From an uncultured Arcobacter sp. (lineage in GTDB: Bacteria > Campylobacterota > Campylobacteria > Campylobacterales > Arcobacteraceae), in assembly GCA_913054415.1 (NCBI GenBank), contig CAJXII010000069.1:1-8211 (forward strand): a DNA stretch of 8,211 bases, read 5' to 3'. Positions within the stretch are counted from its first letter, which is position 1. Every line of letters starts with the position of its first letter. A model generated the notes under the pieces. That model was not told where the DNA came from. It made no database searches and saw only the letters and a list, made by a program, of their open reading frames with translations. Below, one piece after another: positions 7,075-8,211 of this stretch. Both the position numbers and the translations under genes were made by a program.

Positions 7075-8142
7075 TTGAGTAAAATGAAATATCAACATCT
7101 ACCTATGACAAGGGATATTTATGAACTAAATATCCAAGATATTCAAAATAATCTTATCGCTTATGGATATCATAGTAAATATCTTAAAAAACTAAATAGT
7201 GCTAAGTTTGATAAAGAGGATGTTCATTATATTAGCACATATAGTTCATTTATAGGTGAAGTGTATGAAAATGTTATTTATGAGTTATTACTAAAATATG
7301 CTATTTCACAACCTTTGATCGATAAATTTGTTTTAAAAGGACCACATCAAGATGGTTATACCAATGACAAAAATGGATTGTTAATAGATAGAAATAATCA
7401 AATAGTTTACAAATCAGGATATAAAGATGTAAGTGAATTTGATGGGATGTTTTTTATAGGCAATGAACTTTGGTTTGTAGAAAGCACAATAGTTAAAACT
7501 ACAGTTAGTCTAAAAAAAAGATTGAAGAAAAAATCAGCACTTTTAAAACTTTTATTCCCAAAGATGACTATAAGAGCTTTGATTATCTTAACAGAAGGAG
7601 TAATTGGTGCTAATACTTTTCCACCTTATTGCACAGTTTGGATAACCAAACAACTTCAAGATACTACTTTAATAGATAAACTTATCAAACAAAAAAAAGC
7701 AAATCATACAGAGTTTGTAAAAGCAAAAGATAAAAAACTTATAGAAACTAAAGATATTAGATTCGCTGTTTTTAAATATTTTGAAAAACTTTCATCATTA
7801 TTGATAAAATTAAGAGCTTCAAAAGATACTATTTTGGATTTTGATTATTTAAGAGATCAAGAGTTAGAACAATATTTTGATATATTTAGTAAGCTATATA
7901 TAGGATATCTAACTAAAGAGGATTTTATTCGGTTATATAATGATTTTGAATTAGATGATAATTATAACTTTACTAATGGGATTAGAGGTAGATTTTATAA
8001 ACCAAAAAAAATACCAACATCAATGAGATTGGATAATGATATTTTAATATTTTTAAAAAAACAAGCAAGTGAAAAAAAGATAGCATATCAAACACTAATA
8101 AACAATCTACTTAGAAAGTATATGCAAGTTGATGGACTCTAA
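7075..8142 (+). CDS. Putative PD-(D/E)XK nuclease-like protein with C-terminal ribbon-helix-helix domain
   Basis: I do not recognise a named family over the full 355 residues. The centre fits the restriction-nuclease fold. A helix with a conserved-type glutamate (GEVYENVIYELL, E62 and E66) is followed by EFDG with D123 and, 13 residues on, a hydrophobic strand ending FVEST with E136. Then come a very basic helix (about 142-160) and another strand (TIRALIILTEG). The usual lysine of the ExK motif is T138, with K141 nearby. Residues 311-350 (KKIPTSMRLDNDILIFLKKQ, then YQTLINNLLRKYM) form a clear ribbon-helix-helix module like BrnA or CopG antitoxins: a β-strand and two helices that bind DNA as a dimer. 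The start shown is TTG, 17 bases after guaA, with AGGA at 7060-7063; an ATG at 7084 is the alternative and shortens it by three residues. Base composition matches its neighbours. Nuclease activity is inferred only. Confidence 0.6.
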   Translation: MSKMKYQHLPMTRDIYELNIQDIQNNLIAYGYHSKYLKKLNSAKFDKEDVHYISTYSSFIGEVYENVIYELLLKYAISQPLIDKFVLKGPHQDGYTNDKNGLLIDRNNQIVYKSGYKDVSEFDGMFFIGNELWFVESTIVKTTVSLKKRLKKKSALLKLLFPKMTIRALIILTEGVIGANTFPPYCTVWITKQLQDTTLIDKLIKQKKANHTEFVKAKDKKLIETKDIRFAVFKYFEKLSSLLIKLRASKDTILDFDYLRDQELEQYFDIFSKLYIGYLTKEDFIRLYNDFELDDNYNFTNGIRGRFYKPKKIPTSMRLDNDILIFLKKQASEKKIAYQTLINNLLRKYMQVDGL

Positions 8143-8211
8143 CAAATCAGAGGAGAGAAACAAGGTTACAATGGCGAAAATTTAAGCTTTTATCTTGTGA
8201 ACTGATTTATA
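8143..8211. repeat. Non-coding tail with nested inverted repeats
   Basis: After the stop, AAATCAG (8144-8150) is matched by CTGATTT (8202-8208), and inside it ACAAG (8160-8164) is matched by CTTGT (8194-8198). The interior holds an AAGCTT palindrome (8184-8189). The arms are unevenly spaced and there is no T-run, so this is not a standard terminator. It could be a structured RNA, a site for a DNA-binding dimer, or the edge of an element cut off by the window end. Confidence 0.35.

Noticed and set aside
6874..7098. Minus-strand 74-residue hydrophobic open frame
   Set aside because: Antisense to the conserved guaA C-terminus; the hydrophobic look comes from complementing A-rich codons.
8171..8185. 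ATG GCG AAA ATT TAA with AAGG upstream
   Set aside because: Only four codons, with no attenuator or downstream gene visible to give it meaning.
8136..8211. Possible integron attC site beginning CTCTAAC after the last gene
   Set aside because: The matching right end should read GTTAG-type bases after CTGATTT, but ATA follows, and no integrase or cassette row is present.

Overview
This is an AT-rich window (roughly 30% GC by eye) carrying housekeeping genes typical of Campylobacterota (formerly Epsilonproteobacteria). The protein sequences (type-2 ExbB N-terminus, FieF, class I aminotransferase, NadB, NhaD, GuaA), AAGGA-type ribosome sites and short intergenic spaces all fit that phylum. The NhaD antiporter suggests a marine or saline member, such as an Arcobacteraceae- or Sulfurimonadaceae-like lineage. 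The genus is an inference and not fixed by the sequence.

Layout. Positions 1-267 hold a broken junction. The N-terminal half of exbB lies on the minus strand and stops abruptly at about position 54, where it abuts the fragment of an unidentified plus-strand reading frame. Positions 332-2373 hold a minus-strand pair, aspB (aspartate-type aminotransferase) followed by fieF (CDF metal exporter), joined by a one-base TAATG overlap. A short divergent intergenic region (2374-2458) follows. The plus-strand operon is then a 34-residue lipoprotein resembling LptM (2459-2563), nadB (2560-4008) and nhaD (4009-5403). These are packed with a 4-base overlap and a zero-base gap, and end at a clear intrinsic terminator (5427-5460). 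Next comes guaA (5519-7057). Only 17 bases after it lies a 355-residue gene (7075-8142) that appears to fuse a PD-(D/E)XK nuclease-like domain to a C-terminal ribbon-helix-helix DNA-binding domain of the BrnA/CopG type. The last 69 bases (8143-8211) are non-coding with nested inverted repeats.

Function. AspB interconverts aspartate and oxaloacetate, NadB oxidises aspartate to iminoaspartate for NAD synthesis, and GuaA makes GMP. FieF and NhaD export divalent metals and Na+ respectively. No single pathway joins them, so this looks like ordinary core genome with compact operons. The two places that stand out are the broken exbB junction at the left edge and the nuclease-like/RHH fusion directly behind guaA. 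The 3' end of guaA is a known integration hotspot for genomic islands. No integrase, CRISPR array, tRNA or complete mobile element is visible.
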